From positions 1,984,001-2,048,000 of the forward strand of contig OY970386.1 of NCBI GenBank assembly GCA_963719465.1: a stretch of DNA of 64,000 nucleotides, read 5' to 3'. The notes below the pieces were generated by a model. The model worked only from the letters and a program-made list of their open reading frames with translations, searched no databases and was not told the origin of the DNA. This document shows, piece by piece, positions 50,445 to 60,108 of this stretch (positions are counted from its first letter, which is position 1; each line of letters starts with the position of its first letter). The position numbers and the translations under genes were made by a program. This DNA comes from JALHUB01 sp963719465 (GTDB taxonomy: Bacteria; Chloroflexota; Dehalococcoidia; DSTF01; JALHUB01).

Positions 50445-51500
50445 TTGACGAACGTCGGCCTGGTCTACGATCCCCTCTACCTCTGGCACGACACCGGCGC
50501 CCACCCCGAAAGCGCCCTCCGACTCACCGCGATCATGCACGTCCTCACCGAAGCCGGCCTCACCGCCCGCCTCGTCCCCGTGCCCGCCCGCGATGCCACC
50601 GTCGAAGAGGTCGCCATGGTCCACTCCCAGCGCTACATCGCTTCGATTCGCGACATGGCGGAGCACGGCGGCGCCTGGGCCGACCCCGACACCTACATCT
50701 CGCCGCGCTCCTACGACGCCGCCCTGCGCGCCGTCGGCGGCTGTCTCGAGGCCGTCGACCGCGTCCTCGACCGCGCCGTCGAAAGCGGGTTCTGCCTCGT
50801 CCGACCGCCCGGCCACCACGCCATGCCCGACGCCGCGATGGGGTTCTGCCTGTTCAACAACATCGCCATCGCCGCCCGCCACGCCGTTCGACGCCGCGGC
50901 ATCGAGCGCGTCGCCATCGTCGACTTCGACATCCACCACGGCAACGGCACCCAGGCCGCCTTCTACGAGGACGGCGCCGTCTTCTACTTCTCCACGCACC
51001 AGTACCCGTACTACCCCGGCACCGGCCATCTGGAGGAGATTGGCGCCGGCGCTGGCCGCGGTCTGAACGTCAACGTGCCGCTTCCCGCCGGCTGTGGCGA
51101 CGACGAGTTCCGACGCGTCTTCAACGAAGCGCTGGAGCCGCTGCTCGACCGCTTCGCCCCGCAGCTAATCCTCATCTCCGCCGGCTACGACGGCCACTTC
51201 GACGACCCCCTGGCCAGCATGACGCTCAGCGTCGCCGGCTACGGCGAGATGATGTCGTTCCTCCGGCGGAAAGCGGCGGAGCACTGCGAGGGGCGCCTGC
51301 TGTGCGTGCTCGAGGGCGGCTACCACCTGCTGGCCGAAGCGTGGTCGGTGCGGACCTGCCTCGAGGTGCTGCTCGGCGGTGCGCCAACGCCCGATCCCTT
51401 CGGCAAGGCGCCCGCGACTGAGGGCTGCCAGATCGACAGGGTGCTGTCCGCCGTGAAGTCGCTGCACGGGCTGGCCGTCTCGCCGCAGGCCTTCGCCTAG
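50445..51500 (+). CDS. Histone-deacetylase-family amidohydrolase
   Basis: 351 residues of the HDAC/AcuC/acetylpolyamine amidohydrolase superfamily, zinc enzymes removing acetyl groups from amines. Motifs: HPESALRLTAI, HSQRYIASI, catalytic His pair LVRPPGHHAMPDAAMGFC, zinc ligands in VDFDIHHGNGTQ, ISAGYDGHFDDPL (Asp ligand) and the late LEGGYHLLAEA with the catalytic Tyr. TTG 50445 after GGGAGG is the likely start. A TTG at 50412 is the alternative. The substrate (acetyl-CoA synthetase, polyamine or other) is unknown. Its 3' end overlaps hemW by 4 bases, tail to tail. Confidence 0.9.
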   Translation: MTNVGLVYDPLYLWHDTGAHPESALRLTAIMHVLTEAGLTARLVPVPARDATVEEVAMVHSQRYIASIRDMAEHGGAWADPDTYISPRSYDAALRAVGGCLEAVDRVLDRAVESGFCLVRPPGHHAMPDAAMGFCLFNNIAIAARHAVRRRGIERVAIVDFDIHHGNGTQAAFYEDGAVFYFSTHQYPYYPGTGHLEEIGAGAGRGLNVNVPLPAGCGDDEFRRVFNEALEPLLDRFAPQLILISAGYDGHFDDPLASMTLSVAGYGEMMSFLRRKAAEHCEGRLLCVLEGGYHLLAEAWSVRTCLEVLLGGAPTPDPFGKAPATEGCQIDRVLSAVKSLHGLAVSPQAFA

Positions 51501-52678
51501 GGTAGGAAGCGCTCGAAAACCTCGTTGCCGAGAAGGCGGCCGCGCGCCGTCAGCCGCATCCGCCCGTCGACTCGCTCCAGCAGGCCCGCATCCGTCAGGC
51601 AGGCGATCTGCTCGCGATACTGCGCCTCAACGTCCGTGGCAAAGCGCTGGTTCAGCAACGACGGCGACACTCCCTCGTTCAGTCGCAGGCCGAGGATGAT
51701 TGCGTCCGCCAGCGCCGTCGCCGCGTCCAGCCGCTCCGCCGACGCCACCTGCGGCAGCTTCGCCGGCCGGGCCAACGGGTCGACCGCGTGCGCGGGGCCG
51801 AGCCTCTCGACGGCCAAGACGTAGCGCCTCGGCGACCTCGCGTTCGCGAACCGCCAATCGCCCAGGTACGAGTGCGCGCCGGCGCCCAGCCCCAGATACG
51901 GCTCGCAGCGCCAGTACGTCAGGTTGTGGCGGCAGCGATGCCCCGGCCGCGCCCAGTTCGATATCTCGTACTGCTCATAGCCGGCGTCTGCCAGGCGCTC
52001 GCAGCTCGAGGCGTACATGTCCGCCTGCGCGTCGTCGTCCGGCGCCGTGCATTCGCCCTTCGCGATGCACCGGGCCAGCGGCGTCCCTTCCTCGACAGTC
52101 AGCGCGTACAGCGACAGGTGGTCCGGCGCCAGCTCAACCGCCTTTTCCAGGGACCGCCGCCAAGCCGCGAGCGATTGACCTGGCAGCCCGAAGATCAGGT
52201 CCAGGCTGACGGCGTCGAATCTGACCTCCCGCGCGTCTCGATACGCTGCCACGGCCGTCGCCACGTCGTGGATCCGTCCGAGCGCTCGTAGCTCGCCGTC
52301 ATCGAAGCTCTGCGCGCCCAGGCTGAGGCGATTGACGCCGAGGCGACGCAGTGTGCGCAGCTTTTCGGCCGACGCGCTCTCCGGGTTCGCCTCGAACGTT
52401 ATCTCCGCCTCGTCGGCAATGGCGAAGGCACGTCGCAGGCCGGTGAGCAGCCGCTCAGCTTCGATTGCGGGCAGCAGGCTCGGCGTCCCGCCGCCGAAGT
52501 ACAGCGTTTCGACTCTGGCTGCGACGCCAGTCTCCGCCCAGAACGCCGCCTCGCGCAGCAGCGCCTCGACGTAGGCGGGGATGAGCCGTTCCTGTCGCGC
52601 ATACGAATTGAAGTCGCAGTAGGCGCATTTGGCGCGACAGAACGGGATATGGACGTAGACGCTCCGACATTCGCTCAT
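51497..52678 (-). CDS. hemW: Radical SAM haem chaperone HemW-like
   Basis: 393 residues, radical SAM protein often misnamed coproporphyrinogen III oxidase. The cluster motif is PFCRAKCAYCDFNS, that is CxxxCxxC followed by Asp-Phe and no fourth cysteine. This is the mark of HemW (haem insertion) rather than HemN. Other motifs: ETLYFGGGTPSLLP, FEANPES, RLSLGAQSFDDGEL, DLIFGLPGQ, HLSLYALTVEEGTPL, YEQYEISNWARPGHRCRHN, LGLGAGAHSY. C-terminal HemN-like winged domain (LRLNEGV...LNQRF). Convergent with the HDAC gene. Confidence 0.92.
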   Translation of the reverse strand: MSECRSVYVHIPFCRAKCAYCDFNSYARQERLIPAYVEALLREAAFWAETGVAARVETLYFGGGTPSLLPAIEAERLLTGLRRAFAIADEAEITFEANPESASAEKLRTLRRLGVNRLSLGAQSFDDGELRALGRIHDVATAVAAYRDAREVRFDAVSLDLIFGLPGQSLAAWRRSLEKAVELAPDHLSLYALTVEEGTPLARCIAKGECTAPDDDAQADMYASSCERLADAGYEQYEISNWARPGHRCRHNLTYWRCEPYLGLGAGAHSYLGDWRFANARSPRRYVLAVERLGPAHAVDPLARPAKLPQVASAERLDAATALADAIILGLRLNEGVSPSLLNQRFATDVEAQYREQIACLTDAGLLERVDGRMRLTARGRLLGNEVFERFLP

Positions 52679-52903
52679 TACCGTTCGATCGTATCACCCG
52701 CTGCCGCCCCGTTCCACGACCGCTATCGCGTTTCGATTCGCCGTCTGCCATACTACCCGCTTCCGCTTCTCGTAACATTTGCGACGATCTTCCCACCCGC
52801 CCGCCCGCATGGCGCTGTCCTCCCCTCCCCAGATTGACTTGGCCGCTCGCGCCATGCGACACTCTAACGCAAGCGCAAAACAAATCGACTCCAAGGAGAA
52901 AAA

Positions 52904-54760
52904 GTGCACTTCAAGACACACTACTGCGGCGACCTCCGCAAAGAGGACAGTGGCCGGGAAGTGCTGCTCGCCGGCTGGGTGCATCGCCGGAGGGATCACG
53001 GCCGTCTTATCTTCATCGACCTGCGCGACACCCGCGGCCTCGTCCAGGTCGTCTTCAACCCCAAGACCGCGCCGGAAGCCCATGCCGCCGCCGGCGACGT
53101 CCGAAACGAATATGTCCTTCAGGTGAAAGGCGTCGTTTCCCCCCGGCCGGCTGGCACCGAGAACGCCGCCCTTCCGACCGGCGAAGTCGAAGTCATCGCC
53201 GGCGAGGCGCAGGTCCTCAACGCCGCCAAGACGCCGCCGTTTTACATAAATGAAGAAGTCGAAGTCGACGACCTGTTGCGACTGCGCTACCGCTACCTCG
53301 ACCTCCGCCGCATCACCGTTCACGACCGCTTTGGCGTGCGACACCGCGTCACCAAATACATCCGCGACTTCCTCGACGCCCGCGGCTTCTACGATATCGA
53401 GACGCCTGTCTTGACCAAGAGCACGCCGGAGGGCGCCCGCGACTACCTTGTGCCCAGCCGCGTCTATCCGGGCAACTTCTACGCCCTGCCGCAGTCGCCG
53501 CAGCAGCTCAAGCAGCTGCTGATGGTCGCGGGCTTCGAGAAGTACTACCAGATCGCCCGCTGCTTCCGTGACGAAGACTTCCGCGCCGACCGTCAGGCCG
53601 AGTTCACCCAGCTCGACATGGAGATGAGCTTCATCGACCAGAAAGACATCCTCGACCTGATCGAAGAGCTCTTCGCCGGCCTGATCCCGGCCCTGCGGCC
53701 CGACATCAAGCTCGACCCGTCGCCCTTCCCGCGCTTCACGTACGACGACGTAATGCGTCGCTTCGGCACCGACAAGCCGGACATCCGCTACGGCATGGAG
53801 CTCGCCAACGTCACCGACCTTGGCCCAACCTGCGACTTCGCCGTCTTCCGCGACGTAATTGCCGCCGCCGGCCAGATCCGCGGCTTCGCCGCTCCGGGCG
53901 CCGCCTCATTCACCCGCCGCGACGTCGATAGCCTCACCAAGTTCGTCGAAGACCAGGGCGGCAAGGGCCTTATCTCCGTCGCCCTGCTAGGCGAAGGGGC
54001 AATCGACAACCTGACGATGGACGACGTTCGCTCGCCGATGCACAGCCACCTCAGCCTGGAGCTGATAAAGGGTCTTGCCCAGCGCACCGGCGCTAAGCGC
54101 GGCGACCTGCTCATCATCGTCGCCGACCAGCCCGCCGTCGCCAGCGCCGCCCTCGACGCCCTGCGACGCGAAATGGCCGCCCGCCTCAACCTTGCCGACC
54201 CCCAGACCGCCGCCTGCTGCTTCGTCGTCGACTTCCCGCTGTTCGATTGGAGCGAAAGCGAGCAGCGCTGGGACAGCGTCCACCACCCGTTTACCGCGCC
54301 TAAGGACGAAGATGTCGCGCTCCTCGACAGCGATCCCGGGAAGGCGCGCAGCAAAGCCTACGACTTCGTCATCAACGGTATGGAGGGCGCCGGCGGCAGC
54401 ATCAGGATCCATCGCCGCGAGGTCCAGGAGAAGGTGTTCGACCTGCTCGGCATCGCCCGCGAAGAGGCGCAGTACCGTTTCGGCCACATGCTCGAAGCCT
54501 TCGAGTACGGCGCGCCGCCCCACGGTGGCATCGCCGCTGGCCTCGACCGCATCGTCGCCTTCCTGACCGGCGCGCCCAACATCCGCGAGGTCATCGCCTT
54601 CCCGAAGACGCAGAGTGCGTACGACCCGATGATGGGAGCGCCGTCGCCGGTTTCGCCCAAGCAACTGGAAGAGCTCGGCATAGCGGTTACGAAGCAAACG
54701 GAGGTGATCGCCCCCGTGGAGGGCGCGCCCCCGGCCCATCTTCAGTACAGGCAAGGCTGA
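52904..54760 (+). CDS. aspS: Aspartyl-tRNA synthetase
   Basis: AspRS, 618 residues, bacterial type. The N-terminal OB-fold anticodon domain (VLLAGWVHRRRDHGRLIFID), class II catalytic core with motif 2 (YYQIARCFRDEDFRADRQAEF) split by the bacterial GAD insertion (about 280-420), flipping-loop region SPQQLKQLLMVAG, and motif 3 GGIAAGLDRIVAFLTG. Starts with GTG after AAGGAG. With GatB encoded in the window, it may be the non-discriminating form that also charges tRNA-Asn. That is inference. The 225-base gap before it shows no other gene. Confidence 0.97.
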   Translation: MHFKTHYCGDLRKEDSGREVLLAGWVHRRRDHGRLIFIDLRDTRGLVQVVFNPKTAPEAHAAAGDVRNEYVLQVKGVVSPRPAGTENAALPTGEVEVIAGEAQVLNAAKTPPFYINEEVEVDDLLRLRYRYLDLRRITVHDRFGVRHRVTKYIRDFLDARGFYDIETPVLTKSTPEGARDYLVPSRVYPGNFYALPQSPQQLKQLLMVAGFEKYYQIARCFRDEDFRADRQAEFTQLDMEMSFIDQKDILDLIEELFAGLIPALRPDIKLDPSPFPRFTYDDVMRRFGTDKPDIRYGMELANVTDLGPTCDFAVFRDVIAAAGQIRGFAAPGAASFTRRDVDSLTKFVEDQGGKGLISVALLGEGAIDNLTMDDVRSPMHSHLSLELIKGLAQRTGAKRGDLLIIVADQPAVASAALDALRREMAARLNLADPQTAACCFVVDFPLFDWSESEQRWDSVHHPFTAPKDEDVALLDSDPGKARSKAYDFVINGMEGAGGSIRIHRREVQEKVFDLLGIAREEAQYRFGHMLEAFEYGAPPHGGIAAGLDRIVAFLTGAPNIREVIAFPKTQSAYDPMMGAPSPVSPKQLEELGIAVTKQTEVIAPVEGAPPAHLQYRQG

Positions 54761-54775
54761 CCTGGAAATCCCGTA

Positions 54776-54797
54776 GCCGAGGCTTTCTAGCCTCGGC
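54776..54797. repeat. GCCGAGGCT palindrome (REP-like)
   Basis: GCCGAGGCT-TTCT-AGCCTCGGC, perfect 9-bp stem, with the flank CGTA before it. Nearly the same 26 bases recur at 63798-63824. It follows aspS and may also stop its transcript. Confidence 0.65.
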
Positions 54798-54844
54798 CGA
54801 GGCAACAGATTCGATGACCATAGACCGGTAGTGAGGAGCAAACG

Positions 54845-56482
54845 ATGAAGAAGCTGCTTGCCGTTGCGGCGTTGCTGTCGGGAGTCGCCCTCGTCGTCAC
54901 GACGGGGTGTGGAGGAGGTGGTGGCGGGAATAGCGCTCAGAACGCTGGCAGCAGCCCGAGCAGCGGAGGAAGCTCCTCCGGCCCCGTCGGCCAGACCCTC
55001 CGCCTCACCGGCACCGATCCCCTCACCCTCGACCCCGCCATCGCCACCGACGCGATCTCCGCCGGCTACATCGTCGAGATCTTCGGCGGCCTCGTCACGC
55101 TTGACAAGGACCTGAAGATTCAGCCTGATATCGCCAAGAGCTGGGACATCAGCCCGGACGGCACGGTCTACACGTTCCATCTCCGCGATGACGTCGTCTT
55201 CCAGCAGACGAACCGCAAGGTCACCGCCGCCGACTTCAAGTACTCGATGGAGCGCGCCGCCGACCCCGCGACCGCCTCGACCGTCGCCGAGGCCTATCTC
55301 GGCGATATCGTCGGTGCCACAGACATGATCAACGGCCAGGCCAAATCGATCAGCGGCATCGAGGTCGTCGACGACTACACCCTGCGCATTACGATTGACG
55401 CCGCCAAACCCTACTTCATCGATAAGATGGCCTGTCCCACCGCCTTCGTCGTCGATCGAACGCAGATCGAATCAGACCCGAATAACTGGACCAAGAACCC
55501 GCACGGCACGGGCCCGTTCGAGGTCAAGGACTGGAAGCTCGGCGAAAGCCTGACGCTGGAAGCAAATCCCAACTACCATCTCGGCGTGCCGGCGGTGAAG
55601 ACCGTCCAGTTCCTCCTCTCCGGTGGCTCCGAGCTGACAATGTACCAGGACGATGAGGTCGACGTGGCCGGCATCAGCAGCACCGACATCGACCGCGTCC
55701 GCGACCCCAACGACGCGCTGCATAGCGAGTACATGCAGGGCGACGAAATGTCCACCTGGTACATCGGCTTCAACGTCCAGAAGGCCCCCTTCGACGACGT
55801 GAAAGTCCGTCAGGCCTTCGCCCTGGCAATCGACAAGCAGAAGATCGTCAACGTCGTCCTCAAGGACATGATGGCCGTGGCCAACGGCGTCATGCCGCCC
55901 GGCGTGCCCGGCTACACCTCCACCGTCACCGCCCAGACGTACGATCCCGACAAGGCCAAGCAACTGCTCTCCGAGTCGAAGTATGGCGGCGCGTCCGGCC
56001 TGCCGCCGATTACGATAACCGAGGTCGGCGCCGGCGCCAGCGCTGGCAACGACATCCAGGCCATGGTCGAAATGTGGCAACAGAACCTCGGCGTCAACGT
56101 CCAAATCCAGCAGACCGAGCAGGCGACCTTCTGGCAGGACCTCGACAAGGGCCAGTACCAGATGTTCACCGCCGGCTGGGTGATGGACTACCCCAATCCC
56201 GAGAACGTCCTCGACCTCCTCTTCTACAGCCAGAGCCATCAGAACAGCTCCCACTACAGCAACCCGCAGGTCGATCAGCTCCTCGTGCAGGCGCGCACGG
56301 AGCCCGATACGAACAAGCGTATGGCCCTCTACGAGCAGGTCGAGCAGATAATCGTCAACGACACGCCGTGGATTCCCCTCTACAATCAGCGCGACAACGT
56401 GGTCGTGAAGCCGTACGTCAAGAACTTCTTCCTGCCGCCGATCGTCATGCCTTACCTCCGCTACGTGACAATCGAGACCTAG
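54845..56482 (+). CDS. Dipeptide/oligopeptide ABC transporter solute-binding lipoprotein
   Basis: 545 residues, family 5 binding lipoprotein: signal LLAVAALLSGVALVVTTGC with lipobox TTGC, a Gly/Ser-rich linker, then the two-lobe domain. Motifs: DPLTLDPAIATDAISAGYIV, IAKSWDISPDGTVYTFHLRD, VTAADFKYSMERAADP, GTGPFEVKDWKLGESL, FDDVKVRQAFALAIDK and WVMDYPNPENVLDLLF. It heads an operon with two permeases. Ligand is probably a peptide, but nickel or sugars cannot be excluded. Confidence 0.94.
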   Translation: MKKLLAVAALLSGVALVVTTGCGGGGGGNSAQNAGSSPSSGGSSSGPVGQTLRLTGTDPLTLDPAIATDAISAGYIVEIFGGLVTLDKDLKIQPDIAKSWDISPDGTVYTFHLRDDVVFQQTNRKVTAADFKYSMERAADPATASTVAEAYLGDIVGATDMINGQAKSISGIEVVDDYTLRITIDAAKPYFIDKMACPTAFVVDRTQIESDPNNWTKNPHGTGPFEVKDWKLGESLTLEANPNYHLGVPAVKTVQFLLSGGSELTMYQDDEVDVAGISSTDIDRVRDPNDALHSEYMQGDEMSTWYIGFNVQKAPFDDVKVRQAFALAIDKQKIVNVVLKDMMAVANGVMPPGVPGYTSTVTAQTYDPDKAKQLLSESKYGGASGLPPITITEVGAGASAGNDIQAMVEMWQQNLGVNVQIQQTEQATFWQDLDKGQYQMFTAGWVMDYPNPENVLDLLFYSQSHQNSSHYSNPQVDQLLVQARTEPDTNKRMALYEQVEQIIVNDTPWIPLYNQRDNVVVKPYVKNFFLPPIVMPYLRYVTIET

Positions 56483-56509
56483 GCGCGGCGAAGGCGGGGG
56501 CGGTTGACG

Positions 56510-57466
56510 ATGCAAGGGCTTCTTCCCTATATAGTTCGGCGACTCCTCTGGACGCCTCTCATCCTGCTTGCCGTCACGTTCATTACCTTCACCGTCGTTC
56601 GCTTCGGCCCCGGCGACCCGATTCGCGTTGCTCAGGGCCAGTACTCGGACCCGGCCGCCCTGGCGCGCGTCCGCCACACGGAGGGCCTCGACAAGCCCTT
56701 CTTCGCGCAGTACGCCATCTACCTGAAGAACCTGGCGCACGGCAGCCTGGGCGAAAGTATGATCTACCGCGACCGTGACGTCGCCGGGGTCATCTTTCCC
56801 AAGGTGTGGAAATCGGCGCAGCTTGGGCTCGTCGCGCTCATCGTCATCTTCCTGATCGGCGTGCCCGCGGGTATCTTCGCCGCCCTTCGCCAGGGCAAAT
56901 GGATGGACCCCGCGTCGATAAGCGTCTTCCTATTCTTTCAGTCGATTCCCGTGCTCGTCGCCGCGCCCGTCCTGCTGCTCGTGTTCACCGCCAAGCTGCA
57001 CTGGCTGCCGGCCAGCGGCGACTTTCAGAGCATCTTCGACAAACGCATCGTCATGCCGGCGCTGGCGCTCTCCCTGCCCGGCATCGCCGGCATCGCCCGT
57101 CTGACCCGCGCCACGACGCTTTCCGTGCTGCGTGACGACTACGTCCGCACCGCCCGCGCCAAGGGTTTGAGCGAGTTCCGCGTCATCACTCGCCATGTCA
57201 TGCGCAACTCGCTCCTGCCGCTGATCACCGTCGTCGGCCTCTCCCTGGCGACGCTCGTCGAAGGCGCCTTTTTCGCCGAGACGCTCTTCGGCGTGCCCGG
57301 CATCGGTGCGTTCGCCTTCCAGGCCATAAACAGCCGCGACTACAACGTAATAATGGCGCTGACCCTGATCCTGGCCGTCGCCTTCATACTCGCCAACGTC
57401 GTCATCGATATCGCCTACACGCTAATCGACCCACGGGTGCGCTATGAGCGACAGCAGTCCGGCTAG
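56510..57466 (+). CDS. ABC transporter permease (DppB-like)
   Basis: 318 residues, six membrane helices, starting LLPYIVRRLLWTPLILLAVT as in DppB/OppB. The BPD_transp_1 EAA loop is VLRDDYVRTARAKGLSEFRV and the C-terminal pattern VEGAFFAETLFGVPGIGAFA is typical. ATG 56510 is used (a TTG at 56504 is in frame). The end overlaps dppC by 23 bases. Confidence 0.93.
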   Translation: MQGLLPYIVRRLLWTPLILLAVTFITFTVVRFGPGDPIRVAQGQYSDPAALARVRHTEGLDKPFFAQYAIYLKNLAHGSLGESMIYRDRDVAGVIFPKVWKSAQLGLVALIVIFLIGVPAGIFAALRQGKWMDPASISVFLFFQSIPVLVAAPVLLLVFTAKLHWLPASGDFQSIFDKRIVMPALALSLPGIAGIARLTRATTLSVLRDDYVRTARAKGLSEFRVITRHVMRNSLLPLITVVGLSLATLVEGAFFAETLFGVPGIGAFAFQAINSRDYNVIMALTLILAVAFILANVVIDIAYTLIDPRVRYERQQSG

Positions 57467-58415
57467 CGCTTACGTCGAAGAAGGTCTGGATCTCGCCCGG
57501 CCGGCCCGCAGCCCGATGGCGGTCGCCCTGCAACGTCTCCTGCATAAGAAGGTCGCGCTCATCAGCCTTCTGGTGATATTCGTCTTCTACTTCTGCGGCG
57601 TCTTCGCGCCGCTGATCTCGCCGCACAGCTACCACGCCACGGACCTCGACGCCGTCTTGAAGGGCGCCTCCCTCGCGCACCCTCTCGGAACGGATGAGAT
57701 CGGCCGCGACGTTCTCACTCGCATCTTCTGGGCCTGTCGCACAACCGTCGTCGTCACCGTCTGCACGCTTGTAACCGGCGGCCTCTTCCTCGGCGTTGGG
57801 CTGGGCCTGCTCTCGGGATACGCCGGCGGCCGCGTCGACACGGCGATAATGCGTCTCGGCAACGTCTTCTTCGCTCTGCCCGGCCTGCCCATGCTAATCA
57901 TGATCAACGCCACGCTCGGAGAGCGCGTTCGAAGCTGGGGCTGGCTTGGCGCCGTCCAGACCAGCCTGAAGATAGATGGCTTCCGCGACTACTTCGTCGT
58001 ATTCGCCGCCCTCTCGCTCTTCGCCTGGGTCGGCATGGCGCGACTCATCCGCTCGCAGGTGCTGGCTCTGCGCGACAGCGAGTACGTCGTCGCCGCCCGC
58101 GCCATGGGCGCTTCGACCTGGCGGATCATCTTCCGGCACCTGCTGCCCAACGTCGCGAACATCGTCATCGTCACCCTTTCCGCCTCCCTTGGCGCCATTG
58201 CCGGCACTGAGATAGCGCTGACCTGGTTCGGCGTCGGCGTCCGCCCGCCAACACCCAGCTTCGGTTCCATGCTTTACGAAGGCGGCTTCATCCGCAGCCT
58301 GACCAACCACGCCAGCCTGCTGCTGATCCCCGGAATCGTCGTCGCCGCCATCATCTTCGCCTTCAACCTCCTCGGCGACGCCCTCACCGACATCCTCACG
58401 CCTCACGCCCGTTAG
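57444..58415 (+). CDS. ABC transporter permease (DppC-like)
   Basis: 323 residues. N-terminal cytoplasmic tail, a helix (VALISLLVIFVFYFCGVFAP), the family motif HPLGTDEIGRDVLTRIFWAC, EAA loop LRDSEYVVAARAMGASTWRI and ending ITLWFGVG-type TWFGVGVRPPTPSFGSML. Overlaps dppB, so translation is coupled. No dppD/dppF ATPase follows. A shared ATPase elsewhere must drive the importer. Confidence 0.93.
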   Translation: MSDSSPASAYVEEGLDLARPARSPMAVALQRLLHKKVALISLLVIFVFYFCGVFAPLISPHSYHATDLDAVLKGASLAHPLGTDEIGRDVLTRIFWACRTTVVVTVCTLVTGGLFLGVGLGLLSGYAGGRVDTAIMRLGNVFFALPGLPMLIMINATLGERVRSWGWLGAVQTSLKIDGFRDYFVVFAALSLFAWVGMARLIRSQVLALRDSEYVVAARAMGASTWRIIFRHLLPNVANIVIVTLSASLGAIAGTEIALTWFGVGVRPPTPSFGSMLYEGGFIRSLTNHASLLLIPGIVVAAIIFAFNLLGDALTDILTPHAR

Positions 58416-58419
58416 GTAG

Positions 58420-58572
58420 CTTGACAAAGCGCGCTTCCGCAAGAACATCAGCCTCGGCGCGTCGGCTCAGCGCGTCCTCGGCTTCGAGCTGCCGGCGGAC
58501 CAACCCGTCGACTGGTTGCGCTTCCGCACCGAACCGTCGGGCCTCGAAGTCCTCTTCCGCGCCGATCAGTAG
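58420..58572 (+). pseudogene. Possible gene remnant between dppC and tig
   Basis: An open stretch of about 50 codons directly after dppC reads ARFRKNISLGASAQRVLGFE, then LPADQPVDWLRFR and SGLEVLFRADQ before a stop. It has protein-like alternation and no start codon or ribosome site. It could be the 3' remnant of a lost DUF4352-like gene. Low confidence. The rest of the gap to tig holds only its promoter. Confidence 0.25.
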
Positions 58573-58672
58573 CCAGGGACGGGCTGTTTCCGACCCCCAT
58601 CGATTCAACTTCCTCCGAATTGAGCGAGAAGCGGGGAATGCCGCGTGGCAGCTTCCCTACCCCTTCGCCTCA

Positions 58673-58681
58673 TGCTATAAT
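58673..58681 (+). promoter_or_regulatory. Extended -10 promoter of tig
   Basis: TGCTATAAT is a consensus extended -10 (TGn then TATAAT at 58676-58681), about 19 bases before the tig GTG. No good -35 is seen, as is usual for extended -10 promoters. The leader would be short. Confidence 0.65.
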
Positions 58682-58699
58682 TTAAATCCGAGGTCCACT

Positions 58700-60029
58700 G
58701 TGAAGGTTTCCACGGAACGCATTCCCCAATCCCAAGTTGTGCTGGAGATTGAGGTAGAGCCGGAGCGACTCGAAAGGTCGCTGGATGCGGCCTACCGGCG
58801 CATGGTCCAGCGCACCAACGTGCCCGGCTTCCGCCGCGGCAAAGCCCCGCGCGTCATGCTCGAGCGCCAGGTCGGCCATGACACGCTCCTGCAGGAAGCC
58901 CTCGACCGCCTGATCCCCGAAGTCTACCGCGAAGCCATCGAGCAGGAGGACATCGACGCCATCGAGCTCCCCCAGGTCGAAATGGTGAGCACCAATCCGC
59001 TCGTCATGAAAGCCACCGTTCCCGTTCGCCCGACCATCGAGCTCGGCGACTACCGTCGCATGTGGCTCCCGCGCGACACCGTCGTCGTGCCCGAAGAGCG
59101 CGTCGACGAGGCGGTAGAGCAGCTTCGGCATCGCTACGCCAACCTTCAGCCCGTCACCCGGCCCGTCGCCTGGGGCAACGTCGTTACCGCCGACGTTCGC
59201 GGCAACGTGGACGGCCGCGCCCTCTTCGACCGCTCGGACATCGAGTTCCAGCTTCGCGAGGACCGGCCCGTCTTCCTGCCCGGCCTCGCCGAGCAAATCA
59301 TCGGCCTCAGCAAGGGCGCCGAAAAGGAAGTGGACGTGTCGCTTCCCGGCGACTTCCCCGAGAACGCGCTCGCCGGCAAGCCCTGCCACTGCCGCGTTGC
59401 CGTCCGCGAGGTGAAGGAAGAGCAGCTTCCCGACGTGGACGCCGCCTTCGCCCGCCAGGTCGGCGAGGGCTTCGACAGCGTTGACGCATTGCGAAAGCGC
59501 CTCGCCGAAGACATCCGCAAGGCGGAGGAGGAGGCGGAGCTAGACCGCTATCAGGAGCAGATACTCCTCAACCTCGACCGGACCTCGCAGATCGAATTCC
59601 CGCCCGTCCTTGTTGAAAAGGAGATCGACCACCTCCTGCGCGATGAGGTTGGCCCACAGGGCCAAAACGGCATGGAGCAGTACCTCCAGCGCATAGGCAA
59701 AACGGAAGAAGAGCTGCGCGGGCAGTTGCGTGAGACTGCCGAGCGCAGGGTTAGACATTCGCTACTGTTGGCTGAGGTGGCCGAAGTCGAAAATATAGAA
59801 CGTCGATGAAAACGAAATCAACGAGGAGGCAGAGCGAGTGATCGCTGCTGCGGGCCCGCAGGCCGACCAGTTCCGGCGAATGTTCGCCACGCCCGACGGC
59901 CGCGCCGCCATCCGACGGTCCCTTCTCACGCGCAAGACCTGGGACAAGCTCGTTGAGCTCGTCTCCAGCGAGAAATCGCCGGATACGGCGAACGAAGCCG
60001 CCCAAAGCGAAGAAACAGAGATCGAATGA
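58700..60029 (+). CDS. tig: Trigger factor (frameshifted near the 3' end)
   Basis: Ribosome-associated folding chaperone. N-terminal ribosome-binding domain with the signature VPGFRRGKAPRVMLERQ, a peptidyl-prolyl isomerase-like middle domain (about 150-235, degenerate), and helical C-terminal arms. The frame stops at 59807 just after VAEVENIE. One base too many near 59800 (GAACGTCG) breaks it. The shifted frame reads VDENEINEEAERVIAAAG and ADQFRRMFATPDGRAAIRRS to 60029, the usual 'V.. EI...' arm of the family. Total about 443 residues, the normal length. GTG 58700 is preceded by GAGG. Followed by clpP and clpX in the classic order. Confidence 0.92.
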
Positions 60030-60108
60030 GCCTTGTAATGACGGCCGCGTTTCCAGCGTTTGAATTAGCGAACGCCGCCTCGCACGCAGGGCCCCTAGGA
60101 GCAAGAGC

